Source: an uncultured Collinsella sp. (lineage in GTDB: Bacteria; Actinomycetota; Coriobacteriia; Coriobacteriales; Coriobacteriaceae). From it: a DNA stretch of 6,478 nt. Below are positions 1 to 5,695 of the stretch, piece by piece. Location of the stretch: positions 1-6,478 of the forward strand of contig USOF01000071.1 in NCBI GenBank assembly GCA_900556285.1, in the 5' to 3' direction. The notes under the pieces are model-generated. The model ran no database searches. It was not told the origin of the DNA and worked only from the letters and a program-made list of their open reading frames with translations. Numbering within the stretch: the stretch's first letter is position 1; each line of letters opens with the position of its first letter. Both the position numbers and the translations under genes were made by a program.

Positions 1-41
1 GCGTAAGATCGTCGGCAGCGTCAGATGTGTATAAGAGACAG
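1..41 (+). other. Sequencing adapter (Nextera Read 1 end with i5 index), not genomic
   Basis: Bases 23-41 are the 19-bp Tn5 mosaic end AGATGTGTATAAGAGACAG. Bases 9-22 are TCGTCGGCAGCGTC, the rest of the Nextera Read 1 primer site. Bases 1-8, GCGTAAGA, match the Illumina i5 index known as S517/N517. The organism's DNA therefore starts at about base 42. Translating through the adapter gives the false peptide MCIRDS in frame with thiI. The right end of the window carries the same adapter and index in inverse orientation. Confidence 0.98.
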
Positions 42-42
42 C

Positions 43-933
43 ACCTCGATTGATATCAATCGTCAGGTGGGCGAGGTGCTGTGCGAGGCCTTCCCCGATA
101 AAAAGGTTCAAATGCACGACCCCGATGCGATGGTGCACGTACTGGTGGTCCAGGGTAGCGTTTACGTGTATGCGCGCTCCGAGCGCGGCGTGGGCGGTCT
201 GCCGGTGGGTTCTGCCGGCAAGGTCGTGACGCTTCTGTCGTCGGGCATCGATTCTCCGGTGGCGACCTGGATGCTCGCGCGGCGCGGCGCGGTGTGCGTG
301 CCGGTGCATTTCTCCGGTCGTCCGCAGACGCCCGATACGAGCGAGTATTTGGTGCAGGACATCATCCGTGCGCTTGAGCCGGGTGTGCAGATCGGCCGCC
401 TGTACGTGGTGCCGTTTGGCGATTGCCAGCGTGAGATTTCCGTCACCTGCCCCAGCAATCTGCGCGTGATCATGTATCGCCGCATTATGTATTCGGTTGC
501 CGAGCGCATTGCGCATATCGAGGGCGCCAAGGCCATCGTGACCGGCGAGTCGCTCGGTCAGGTTGCCTCCCAGACGCTCGAGAACATCATGGCCGTTAAC
601 GAGGCCGTGAAGATTCCCGTGTTCCGTCCGCTCATCGGGTCCGACAAGCAGGAGATCATTGCGCGCGCTCAGGAGATCGGCACGTTCGATATTTCCACCG
701 AGGCGGCGCCCGACTGCTGCACGCTGTTTATGCCGCGTCGTCCCGAGACGCACGCCAAACTCGATGTCGTGCACGAGGCCTGGGAGCTGTTCGACCACGA
801 GGAGATGATTGAGCGCTTGCTTAAGCAGACCGAGTATATCGACTTCTCCAGCAACACGTATAAGGCCCCTAAGACCTTAAAACGCAAACATTCGGAGCTT
901 GCTCCGCGTGAGATTTACCAAGATCACGAGTAA
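43..933 (+). CDS. thiI: tRNA 4-thiouridine synthase ThiI (5'-truncated by contig end)
   Basis: ThiI adenylates uridine 8 of tRNA with ATP and replaces its oxygen with sulfur to give 4-thiouridine; in many bacteria it also supports thiazole synthesis for thiamine. The 296 genomic residues begin inside the THUMP RNA-binding domain (about 1-57, ending in the typical GVGGLPVG). The PP-loop adenylation domain follows, with the ATP-binding SGIDSP at 67-72 and the ThiI-typical GESLGQVASQT at 168-178. DCC at 224-226 aligns with the region of the E. coli catalytic Cys344. There is no C-terminal rhodanese domain, so this is the short (about 400 aa) form. In B. subtilis that form receives sulfur directly from a dedicated cysteine desulfurase, so such a gene may lie just upstream (inference). 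About 100-110 N-terminal residues are missing because the contig ends here; nothing suggests a natural deletion. The TAA stop lies 10 nt before a strong terminator. Confidence 0.95.
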   Translation, partial: TSIDINRQVGEVLCEAFPDKKVQMHDPDAMVHVLVVQGSVYVYARSERGVGGLPVGSAGKVVTLLSSGIDSPVATWMLARRGAVCVPVHFSGRPQTPDTSEYLVQDIIRALEPGVQIGRLYVVPFGDCQREISVTCPSNLRVIMYRRIMYSVAERIAHIEGAKAIVTGESLGQVASQTLENIMAVNEAVKIPVFRPLIGSDKQEIIARAQEIGTFDISTEAAPDCCTLFMPRRPETHAKLDVVHEAWELFDHEEMIERLLKQTEYIDFSSNTYKAPKTLKRKHSELAPREIYQDHE

Positions 934-943
934 TTGCCTGCAT

Positions 944-976
944 AGACCGACGATACGCCTGTATCGTCGGTCTTTT
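944..976 (+). terminator. Intrinsic terminator after thiI
   Basis: A perfect 13-bp inverted repeat (944-956 paired with 961-973) encloses the 4-base loop GCCT. It is followed by a short T run at 973-976. It starts 10 nt after the thiI stop codon and should separate thiI from the competence genes downstream. The T run is only four bases, so termination may be incomplete. Confidence 0.85.
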
Positions 977-1050
977 GCTATCTGGGCAAATGATGGAAAG
1001 ATGTTCATTCGCTGACGTGTGGCTGAATAAATGGACATGTTCGCGCAAGG

Positions 1051-1074
1051 TTTTGGTCAGCTTTTGGTTTGACC
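1051..1074. promoter_or_regulatory. Tandem TTTTGGT repeat and inverted GGTCA/TGACC upstream of comEA
   Basis: TTTTGGT occurs at 1051-1057 and again at 1062-1068, an 11-bp start-to-start spacing that puts both copies on one DNA face. The same stretch contains the inverted repeat GGTCA (1055-1059) and TGACC (1070-1074). It lies about 75 nt before the comEA start in an otherwise featureless region (977-1147), where I saw no convincing -35/-10 pair. It could be a regulator site for the competence operon, but a short repeat like this can also arise by chance. Confidence 0.2.
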
Positions 1075-1133
1075 GCGAAAACTGGTGTGGACGTGCGGAA
1101 GCTGCGGCGTTCGTTTCCTGACACGATGGTGTT

Positions 1134-1139
1134 GGGAGG
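1134..1139 (+). promoter_or_regulatory. Ribosome binding site that sets the comEA start
   Basis: GGGAGG lies 8 nt upstream of ATG 1148. This strong Shine-Dalgarno favours ATG 1148 over the in-frame GTG at 1085, which has no comparable site and would add 21 residues unlike ComEA. Confidence 0.8.
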
Positions 1140-1147
1140 TGTTTGCT

Positions 1148-1858
1148 ATGGCGCAGCGCGAGCAACACGAACGGGTTAAACGTATGGACCGCTGGGCAGA
1201 AAAGCTGCTCGGCCATAAGGCGGTGGTGGTGGCGATTTTGGTTGTCATTGCCGCCGCGAGTGGCTTAGCGATGGCAAGTTTTAATAGCCGCTTTAGTGGC
1301 GTGTCGTTTGAGCGTAGTGATGAGGCAAGCGCTTCGGATGCGCGCGGGTCCGGGGATGCGTCTCCTGATGATGCCGATGAGTCGTCTGCCAAGAGTTCCT
1401 CTGCCGCCGAGGTGTACGTCGATGTGGGTGGCGCCGTTGTGAGGCCTGGCGTGTATCGGCTCAAAGAAGGAGCACGGGTGTCCCAAGCGATCGATGCCGC
1501 CGGAGGGCTTACGGCCGAGGCGGATGTGACAGGGCTTAATCGTGCGTCTAAGATCACAGATGGCCAAAAGATCTATGTTCCGACGGTGGGGGAGCAACAA
1601 GCGGCCGCGGCGGTCGGCGGGGCCGAAAGTGGTGCTGCCACGACCCTTGGCGCGGGGTCTTCGTCGGGGCTCGTGAACATCAATACGGCAAGTGCGGCGG
1701 AGCTGCAGACGCTCTCGGGCATTGGGCCTTCTATGGCTCAGTCGATTATCGATGAGCGGACAAAGAACGGTGCTTTTGCCTCAGTCGATGACCTGATGCG
1801 CGTATCGGGAATCGGTGAGAAGAAGCTCGCCAAAATCAAAGATTGTATCTGCGTATGA
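1148..1858 (+). CDS. comEA: Competence protein ComEA (membrane-anchored DNA receptor)
   Basis: ComEA binds incoming double-stranded DNA outside the cytoplasmic membrane and passes it to the ComEC channel during natural transformation. The 236-residue protein has a short charged N-terminus and one membrane helix (about 24-45). An acidic, Ser/Ala/Asp-rich linker (about 56-87) leads to an SLBB domain (about 88-144, starting EVYVDVGGAVVRPGVY). An Ala/Gly/Ser-rich linker (about 148-174) then leads to a C-terminal double helix-hairpin-helix DNA-binding domain (about 175-236). That domain opens with VNINTASAAELQTLSGIG and has GIG turns at 191-193 and 221-223. Size and domain order fit Gram-positive ComEA. 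Unlike the soluble periplasmic form, it carries its own anchor and SLBB domain. The start is fixed by GGGAGG at 1134-1139. The last codons overlap comEC, which suggests coupled translation. The promoter was not identified. Whether this organism is transformable cannot be told from here. Confidence 0.95.
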   Translation: MAQREQHERVKRMDRWAEKLLGHKAVVVAILVVIAAASGLAMASFNSRFSGVSFERSDEASASDARGSGDASPDDADESSAKSSSAAEVYVDVGGAVVRPGVYRLKEGARVSQAIDAAGGLTAEADVTGLNRASKITDGQKIYVPTVGEQQAAAAVGGAESGAATTLGAGSSSGLVNINTASAAELQTLSGIGPSMAQSIIDERTKNGAFASVDDLMRVSGIGEKKLAKIKDCICV

Positions 1859-4158
1859 GCGCGTCCGAGCGCGAGCATGTGATGCCACCTCGGCCATTGA
1901 TGCCGTGGACGATGGCCCTTGGTGCCGGCCTGTGTACGAGCTGTGGCTTGGTGCTTAACGTGGCAGCCGATGCGATGCTGGGGGAGCAGACATCGGCGGT
2001 CGGACCGCTTGTAGTTATTTCGGTTGCGGCGTCGCTGTGCATGGTGCTGGCTCGATCTTGTGAGCGACTTGTCTTGTGGAAACGTTGGCTATATGCCGCA
2101 GCTATCGGTTTGCTGACGGGCTCGATTGTTTCGGCGTGGTGGGCTGTGGGTGCGCTAAGTGCCACGAAGGCGCTCGACGGTCGAGCGGCAAGCAGTCTCG
2201 AGTTTGTCGTGCAGGGTGATCCGTCCATAAACGATGGGACGTATTCCTACACCTGCGAAACATGCGTGGACGGCAGGCGCTTGGGTGAGGTTCGTCTGTC
2301 GTGCGACCGCGAGCTTGGAGCCGGGTCTCATGTGCGCGTTATCGGCCGCGTTTCGCGCTTCGAGAACGATGCGTATGGGCGCTCGCGCGTGCTCCGAGGC
2401 GAGGTGCGCAAGGTTAAAGCCGTTCGGATTGTGTCGGTCGATGAGGGCTCTCCGGGGCCGCTGCTTCGGCTGCGAAATGGGCTGCTTGCGTCCATCGCGC
2501 CTGCGACCGACCCGGCGCGTGCGCTCATAGCCGGTGTCGTCTGCGGTCGTTCGGCTGAGCTGCGCGCCCAGCCGGCGGGCGACTGGTTTTCGGTAACGGG
2601 CACCGCGCATCTCATCGCTGTCTCGGGCAGCCATCTTGCCATCGTGGGGTTTGTGATTGAGGGTGTCTTGCAAAAGACTCGGTGTTCACGTGGTCTTCAG
2701 CGGGCGATATTGGCGATAACGCTTGTGGGCTACGCTGCCTTTACGGGTGCGTCTCCCTCGGCCGTGCGCGCGTGCTGCATGGTCTTCGCGACGCTTGTCG
2801 TAAACGGTGCGGGGCGTCGTCGGCACGGCCTTTCGGCGCTCTTCGTAACCATGTCCATCTTTGTGCTGCTGCGGCCGACGGTGCTGTTCGAGATGGGCTT
2901 TCAGCTTTCATGTGCCAGCGTCTTAGCCATTCTGTGCTTTTGCCCCTATGTGACCTACGCTTTGGGTGAGCTGGGTGTGCCATCGGGCGTTGCCAGCATG
3001 CTTTCGGTCACGCTTTGCTCGCAGTTGGCGACACTTCCCATTACCATTCCTGCCTTTGGTACGTTCTCGCTCATTGCTCCGCTGGCGAATGCGGTCATCG
3101 GTCCGGTGGTGAGTCTCCTGCTTGCTGTGTCGATCGTGCTGGTTCCCTTTTCGCTCGTGGAGCCGTTGCAAGCTTGGGCACTCGTTGTGCCCATGATTGC
3201 CGCCCGTTGCGCACTGTTCTTTGAGCAGCTGTTTGCCGCTGTGCCGGGTGCATCCGTGAGCGTGCCGCCCGATAGCATGTGGATTTATCTAGTGCCGTGT
3301 TTGCTGGCGGTTCTGCTGGTCTGTTGGCCGCGTCCCCGTGCACGTCCCATGGCGGTGGGGCTGCTGTGTTTGATGCTTGCAGCGGCCGTTCCGTATGTCT
3401 ATTGGGATCGATTCGCTCCGCCTTCGGTGACGGTGCTCGATGTGGGGCAGGCCGATGCGATCCTGGTTCGTCAGGGTGGCGCTGTGGCGCTCGTGGACTG
3501 TGGGCTCGATGAGCGCGTGGTGTCGGCGTTGGTTCGCAATAACGTGCACCATATCGATGCCGTCGTTGTGACGCATTGGGATGAAGACCACTGGGGTGGT
3601 CTTCCCGATGTGCTCGATCAGTTTTCGGTTGGAACCATTGTGGTTGCGGCCGATGCGCTTGACGGTGCGCCTGCTGAGGTCCTGAATCGCCCCGGCGTAA
3701 CGTATCGGCAGGTGGCTTGTGGAGACACGGTCGATATCGGCGCGTTTCGGACACGTGTGATGTGGCCGTTTGACACGGTGGATGGCGAGGGCAATGAGGA
3801 CTCTCTTGTTTTGCTGCTCTCCTATGCTCAGGAAGGCAAGAGCCTGCGCGTGCTCCTCACTGGTGATGCCGAGCTCGATCAGGAACGCGAGTTTGTACAG
3901 GAGGTGGGTGATATCGATGTGCTCAAGCTAGGGCATCACGGCTCAAAAGTTTCCGTCGACACAGACCTGCTGGGCACGCTTAAGCCCGAGCTCTCTATCG
4001 CGAGTGCGGGCGAGGGCAACCGCTACGGCCATCCATCCGATGCCTGCATCGATGCGGTTCGCGATGCGGGCGGTGCGTTCGCATGCACCATCGAACACGG
4101 CGACATTACCGTCTCGCCGACCGCGAAGGGCTTTGCGATGCGATGCCAGCGACCGTGA
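1855..4158 (+). CDS. comEC: DNA internalization channel ComEC/Rec2
   Basis: ComEC is the inner-membrane channel that carries single-stranded DNA into the cytoplasm during transformation. The 767-residue protein has the full three-part layout. N-terminal helices (about 20-100) lead to an OB-fold region (DUF4131-like, about 110-195). The multi-helix competence domain (about 215-515) follows, with the conserved VSGSHLA at 256-262, GASPSAVRA at 298-306 and FQLS at 349-352. The C-terminal metallo-beta-lactamase-like domain (about 524-767) has DVGQAD at 529-534, the metal-binding HWDEDH at 574-579, LTGD at 668-671, GHHGS at 693-697 and YGHP at 724-727. All expected metal ligands are present, so the proposed nuclease that degrades the non-transported strand looks intact. 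The start is ATG 1855, which overlaps the comEA TGA as ATGA. It has no clear Shine-Dalgarno of its own, consistent with translational coupling. An in-frame TTG at 1843 and ATG at 1882 are less likely starts. Confidence 0.95.
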   Translation: MSASEREHVMPPRPLMPWTMALGAGLCTSCGLVLNVAADAMLGEQTSAVGPLVVISVAASLCMVLARSCERLVLWKRWLYAAAIGLLTGSIVSAWWAVGALSATKALDGRAASSLEFVVQGDPSINDGTYSYTCETCVDGRRLGEVRLSCDRELGAGSHVRVIGRVSRFENDAYGRSRVLRGEVRKVKAVRIVSVDEGSPGPLLRLRNGLLASIAPATDPARALIAGVVCGRSAELRAQPAGDWFSVTGTAHLIAVSGSHLAIVGFVIEGVLQKTRCSRGLQRAILAITLVGYAAFTGASPSAVRACCMVFATLVVNGAGRRRHGLSALFVTMSIFVLLRPTVLFEMGFQLSCASVLAILCFCPYVTYALGELGVPSGVASMLSVTLCSQLATLPITIPAFGTFSLIAPLANAVIGPVVSLLLAVSIVLVPFSLVEPLQAWALVVPMIAARCALFFEQLFAAVPGASVSVPPDSMWIYLVPCLLAVLLVCWPRPRARPMAVGLLCLMLAAAVPYVYWDRFAPPSVTVLDVGQADAILVRQGGAVALVDCGLDERVVSALVRNNVHHIDAVVVTHWDEDHWGGLPDVLDQFSVGTIVVAADALDGAPAEVLNRPGVTYRQVACGDTVDIGAFRTRVMWPFDTVDGEGNEDSLVLLLSYAQEGKSLRVLLTGDAELDQEREFVQEVGDIDVLKLGHHGSKVSVDTDLLGTLKPELSIASAGEGNRYGHPSDACIDAVRDAGGAFACTIEHGDITVSPTAKGFAMRCQRP

Positions 4159-4166
4159 TGCTGTCG

Positions 4167-4196
4167 TTGGCGCGGGACCAACCCCTGGGCTAAAAT
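4167..4196 (+). promoter_or_regulatory. Predicted sigma-70-type promoter for holA
   Basis: TTGGCG (4167-4172, four of six matches to TTGACA) and TAAAAT (4191-4196, five of six matches to TATAAT) are 18 bp apart. Transcription would start near 4203, leaving a leader of about 34 nt before ATG 4237 that contains the ribosome binding site. This would let holA be expressed independently of the competence genes, although no terminator after comEC is visible and readthrough is possible. Confidence 0.6.
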
Positions 4197-4222
4197 GGCA
4201 CGGTACGAACTCGAGAGTCTGC

Positions 4223-4232
4223 GAGAGGGGAG
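4223..4232 (+). promoter_or_regulatory. Ribosome binding site that sets the holA start
   Basis: The purine run GAGAGGGGAG ends 4 nt before ATG 4237, and its GAGG core (4225-4228) is 8 nt away. This selects ATG 4237 over the in-frame ATG at 4195, which lies inside the predicted -10 element and has no such site. Confidence 0.75.
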
Positions 4233-4236
4233 CGCA

Positions 4237-5199
4237 ATGTCCGAAACCGGTCTGCTGCCGGCATATCTGATCGTCGGTACCGATGGGGTCAAGCGCGACC
4301 ACGCCGTCTCGCGTATGAAAGCTCGCTTGAAAAAGTCGGGTATGGTTGAGTTCAACCTCGATGAACGTGACATGACGAAAGATCCCGATATCGAGTCGAT
4401 CATCGGCTCGCTCAATACCTTTCCCATGGGTAGCGAGTTTCGCCTGGTGATCCTCGACGGCTGCTCTAAGCTTGCCAAGGCGGTCTCGGAACCGCTCGTC
4501 GAGTACCTCGCAAGTCCCAGCCCCACGACGGTCTGTCTCATTATCGCCGACTCACTTGCCAAGAATACGCGCCTGTATAAGGCAATCGCCAAGATCGACA
4601 AGAAGGCTATCGTCGATTGCTCGGGTACCAAGCGCTGGGAACTGCCGCGTCGCGTTCAGCAGATGGCGACGCGGCACGGTAAGTCCATCTCGACGGCTGC
4701 TGCCGAGGAGCTCGTCTCGCGTTCGGGCGAAAACACGCGCATGCTCGATAACGACCTGGCAAAGCTCGCCCAGATGGTCGAGGCGCCCCAGATTGAGCTT
4801 GCCGACGTGGAGCGTTGGATCGTGCGTACGGCCGAGGTTCAGCCCTGGGACTTCCTCAACGCCGTCTCGGCTCGCGATATGCGGCGTTCGCTCGAACTCT
4901 TTAAGCTTCTGCCCTCCAAGAGCTACGTGTGGACCTACACGCTGCTATGCGGTCGCATCCGTGAGCTGATTGTTGCTAAGGCGCTCGATGGGCGTGGGCA
5001 GGGGCGTGAGCTCGCCGCGACGCTCAAGCTTCAGGCCTGGCAGGTCAAGAATCACCTTACCTGGGCACGTCGCTTTTCTATGACCGAGCTCGTTGCCGCG
5101 CTCGAGGGTGCCGTCGATGTGGAGCTCGCGCTCAAGGGTTCGGCCGATTCGGAGACCGCGCTTTTGCTCTGGATTACGAACATCTTGAGAAAATCGTGA
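4237..5199 (+). CDS. holA: DNA polymerase III delta subunit HolA (clamp loader)
   Basis: HolA opens the beta sliding clamp within the clamp-loader complex so it can be placed on primed DNA at the replication fork. The 320-residue protein begins with LPAYLIVGTDGVKRDHAV (7-24), the usual delta-subunit opening, where the Walker A loop of related AAA+ proteins is replaced by a non-canonical sequence. RLVILDGCSKL (69-79) and TVCLIIADSL (98-107) are the conserved strands of the first domain. The second domain has SGENTRMLDNDLAKL (163-177), a hallmark region of the family, and VERWIVRTAEVQPWDFLNAV (191-210) leads into the third, collar domain. The C-terminus, with a block at about 305-320, fits the helical collar. 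The length is normal for the family (about 320-345 aa). It lies between comEC and rpsT, a very common arrangement in Gram-positive bacteria. A likely promoter of its own lies at 4167-4196. Confidence 0.93.
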   Translation: MSETGLLPAYLIVGTDGVKRDHAVSRMKARLKKSGMVEFNLDERDMTKDPDIESIIGSLNTFPMGSEFRLVILDGCSKLAKAVSEPLVEYLASPSPTTVCLIIADSLAKNTRLYKAIAKIDKKAIVDCSGTKRWELPRRVQQMATRHGKSISTAAAEELVSRSGENTRMLDNDLAKLAQMVEAPQIELADVERWIVRTAEVQPWDFLNAVSARDMRRSLELFKLLPSKSYVWTYTLLCGRIRELIVAKALDGRGQGRELAATLKLQAWQVKNHLTWARRFSMTELVAALEGAVDVELALKGSADSETALLLWITNILRKS

Positions 5200-5248
5200 T
5201 GATACCTGCCTATTTGACAAATTCGTTCTATCCCTTTGAGGGGGAGCG

Positions 5249-5257
5249 TGCTATAGT
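5249..5257 (+). promoter_or_regulatory. Predicted extended -10 promoter for rpsT
   Basis: TGCTATAGT fits the extended -10 pattern TGnTATAAT with one mismatch; the hexamer TATAGT is at 5252-5257. No good -35 lies at the normal distance. A perfect TTGACA at 5214-5219 is 32 bp upstream, too far to pair with this -10. Transcription would start near 5264, giving a leader of about 70 nt that holds a hairpin and the ribosome binding site. Confidence 0.55.
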
Positions 5258-5267
5258 AGGCGCTTGC

Positions 5268-5305
5268 ATGACCTCACCGTGTCTCAGAGGTGTCATACAT
5301 TTTTT
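5268..5305 (+). promoter_or_regulatory. Leader hairpin with T run before rpsT (possible attenuator)
   Basis: ACCTC (5271-5275) pairs with GAGGT (5287-5291). Across a two-base bulge (5292-5293), ATG (5268-5270) pairs with CAT (5294-5296), closing an 11-nt loop. Six T residues follow at 5300-5305. The shape resembles a weak intrinsic terminator placed between the likely rpsT transcription start and its ribosome binding site. It could end holA transcripts, attenuate rpsT, or only protect the 5' end of the mRNA. The stem is short and the pairing was done by eye. Confidence 0.35.
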
Positions 5306-5317
5306 GCAAGGAACTCG

Positions 5318-5323
5318 AAAGGA
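5318..5323 (+). promoter_or_regulatory. Ribosome binding site that sets the rpsT GTG start
   Basis: AAAGGA lies 9 nt upstream of GTG 5333. A second AAGGAA at 5308-5313 is too far away for that start. The site supports GTG 5333, where the protein opens with the canonical S20 N-terminus (M)ANIKSQKKR. Confidence 0.75.
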
Positions 5324-5332
5324 ACTCCAGAA

Positions 5333-5599
5333 GTGGCAAACATCAAGTCTCAGAAGAAGCGTATCCGCACCAATGAGGCAGCTCGCATGCGTAACAAGGC
5401 TGTCAAGTCCGAGCTCAAGACGCTGACCAAGCACGTCCAGTCCGCCGTCGCCGAGGGCGACGCCGAGAAGGCCCAGGCTGCCCTCAAGACCGTCACCAAG
5501 CGTCTCGACATGGCTGCCGCTAAGCATGTCATCCACAAGAACCAGGCTGCTAACCGCAAGTCCGGTCTTGCCAAGCTCGTGAACAGCATCAACGCTTAA
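5333..5599 (+). CDS. rpsT: 30S ribosomal protein S20
   Basis: S20 is a primary 16S rRNA-binding protein that helps fold the 5' domain of the 30S subunit. The 88-residue product is normal in length, very basic and almost entirely helical. It opens with [20 protein letters not shown] (2-21) and has [20 protein letters not shown] (51-70), both family signatures. The start codon is GTG; no in-frame ATG lies near the S20 N-terminus, and longer in-frame readings add a non-S20 peptide. Codon choice is strongly biased (AAG, CTC, GTC and GCC/GCT dominate), unlike the looser usage in comEA and comEC, as expected for a highly expressed gene. E. coli rpsT also uses a non-ATG start (TTG), which is tied to its autoregulation, so the GTG plus the hairpin leader may matter here (inference). 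A strong terminator follows 34 nt after the stop. Confidence 0.97.
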   Translation: MANIKSQKKRIRTNEAARMRNKAVKSELKTLTKHVQSAVAEGDAEKAQAALKTVTKRLDMAAAKHVIHKNQAANRKSGLAKLVNSINA

Positions 5600-5633
5600 G
5601 TTGTAAATTTCACACCACACAGATTACGCGCAT

Positions 5634-5670
5634 AAATGGAGCCTGTTTTATGGAACAGGCTCCATTTTTT
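5634..5670 (+). terminator. Strong intrinsic terminator between rpsT and lepA
   Basis: A perfect 14-bp inverted repeat (5634-5647 paired with 5654-5667) encloses the 6-base loop TTATGG. The stem runs into a T run at 5665-5670. This is the strongest terminator in the window. It should end rpsT transcripts, so lepA needs its own promoter in the 25 bases before its start. Confidence 0.92.
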
Positions 5671-5682
5671 GTACCGCTCGGG

Positions 5683-5688
5683 TAAGAT
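5683..5688 (+). promoter_or_regulatory. Predicted -10 element for leaderless lepA mRNA
   Basis: TAAGAT fits the TAnnnT -10 pattern and ends seven bases before ATG 5696. Transcription would therefore begin at or next to the A of the start codon. No clear -35 is visible, because that position falls inside the terminator stem. No Shine-Dalgarno precedes the ATG, unlike at comEA, holA and rpsT. Leaderless transcripts of this design are well known in Actinobacteria. Confidence 0.5.
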
Positions 5689-5695
5689 AGTCCGC

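Noticed and set aside
1069..1097. TTGACC (1069-1074) as a -35 for comEA
   Set aside because: No -10-like hexamer lies 15-19 bp downstream; the sequence there is GC-rich without a TAnnnT match.
1085..1147. GTG start adding 21 residues (with a CGSC motif) to the front of ComEA
   Set aside because: No good Shine-Dalgarno precedes 1085, whereas GGGAGG precedes ATG 1148, and the added residues do not resemble ComEA. A zinc-ribbon-like peptide is not supported by two cysteines alone.
3095..3754. A 219-aa open frame on the - strand inside comEC, plus other long antisense frames over comEA, comEC, holA and lepA
   Set aside because: They lie opposite well-supported genes, show Arg/Pro/His/Ala-rich low-information sequence typical of GC-rich shadow frames, have no convincing ribosome binding sites and resemble no family I recognise.
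3421..4158. Metallo-beta-lactamase domain as a separate hydrolase or resistance gene
   Set aside because: It is in frame with, and continuous with, the membrane part of ComEC, and this fusion is the normal ComEC architecture.
4166..4182. Hairpin GTTGG/CCAAC after comEC as a terminator
   Set aside because: It has only five base pairs and no T run, and it overlaps the predicted holA promoter. It is too weak to call.
4195..4236. ATG 4195 as the holA start
   Set aside because: It lies within the predicted -10 element, and the extra residues precede a much better start with a strong ribosome binding site at 4237.
5264..5332. TTG 5264 start giving a 111-aa S20
   Set aside because: The additional 23 residues are not S20-like. 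The family begins (M)ANIKSQKKR, which matches GTG 5333 with AAAGGA upstream.
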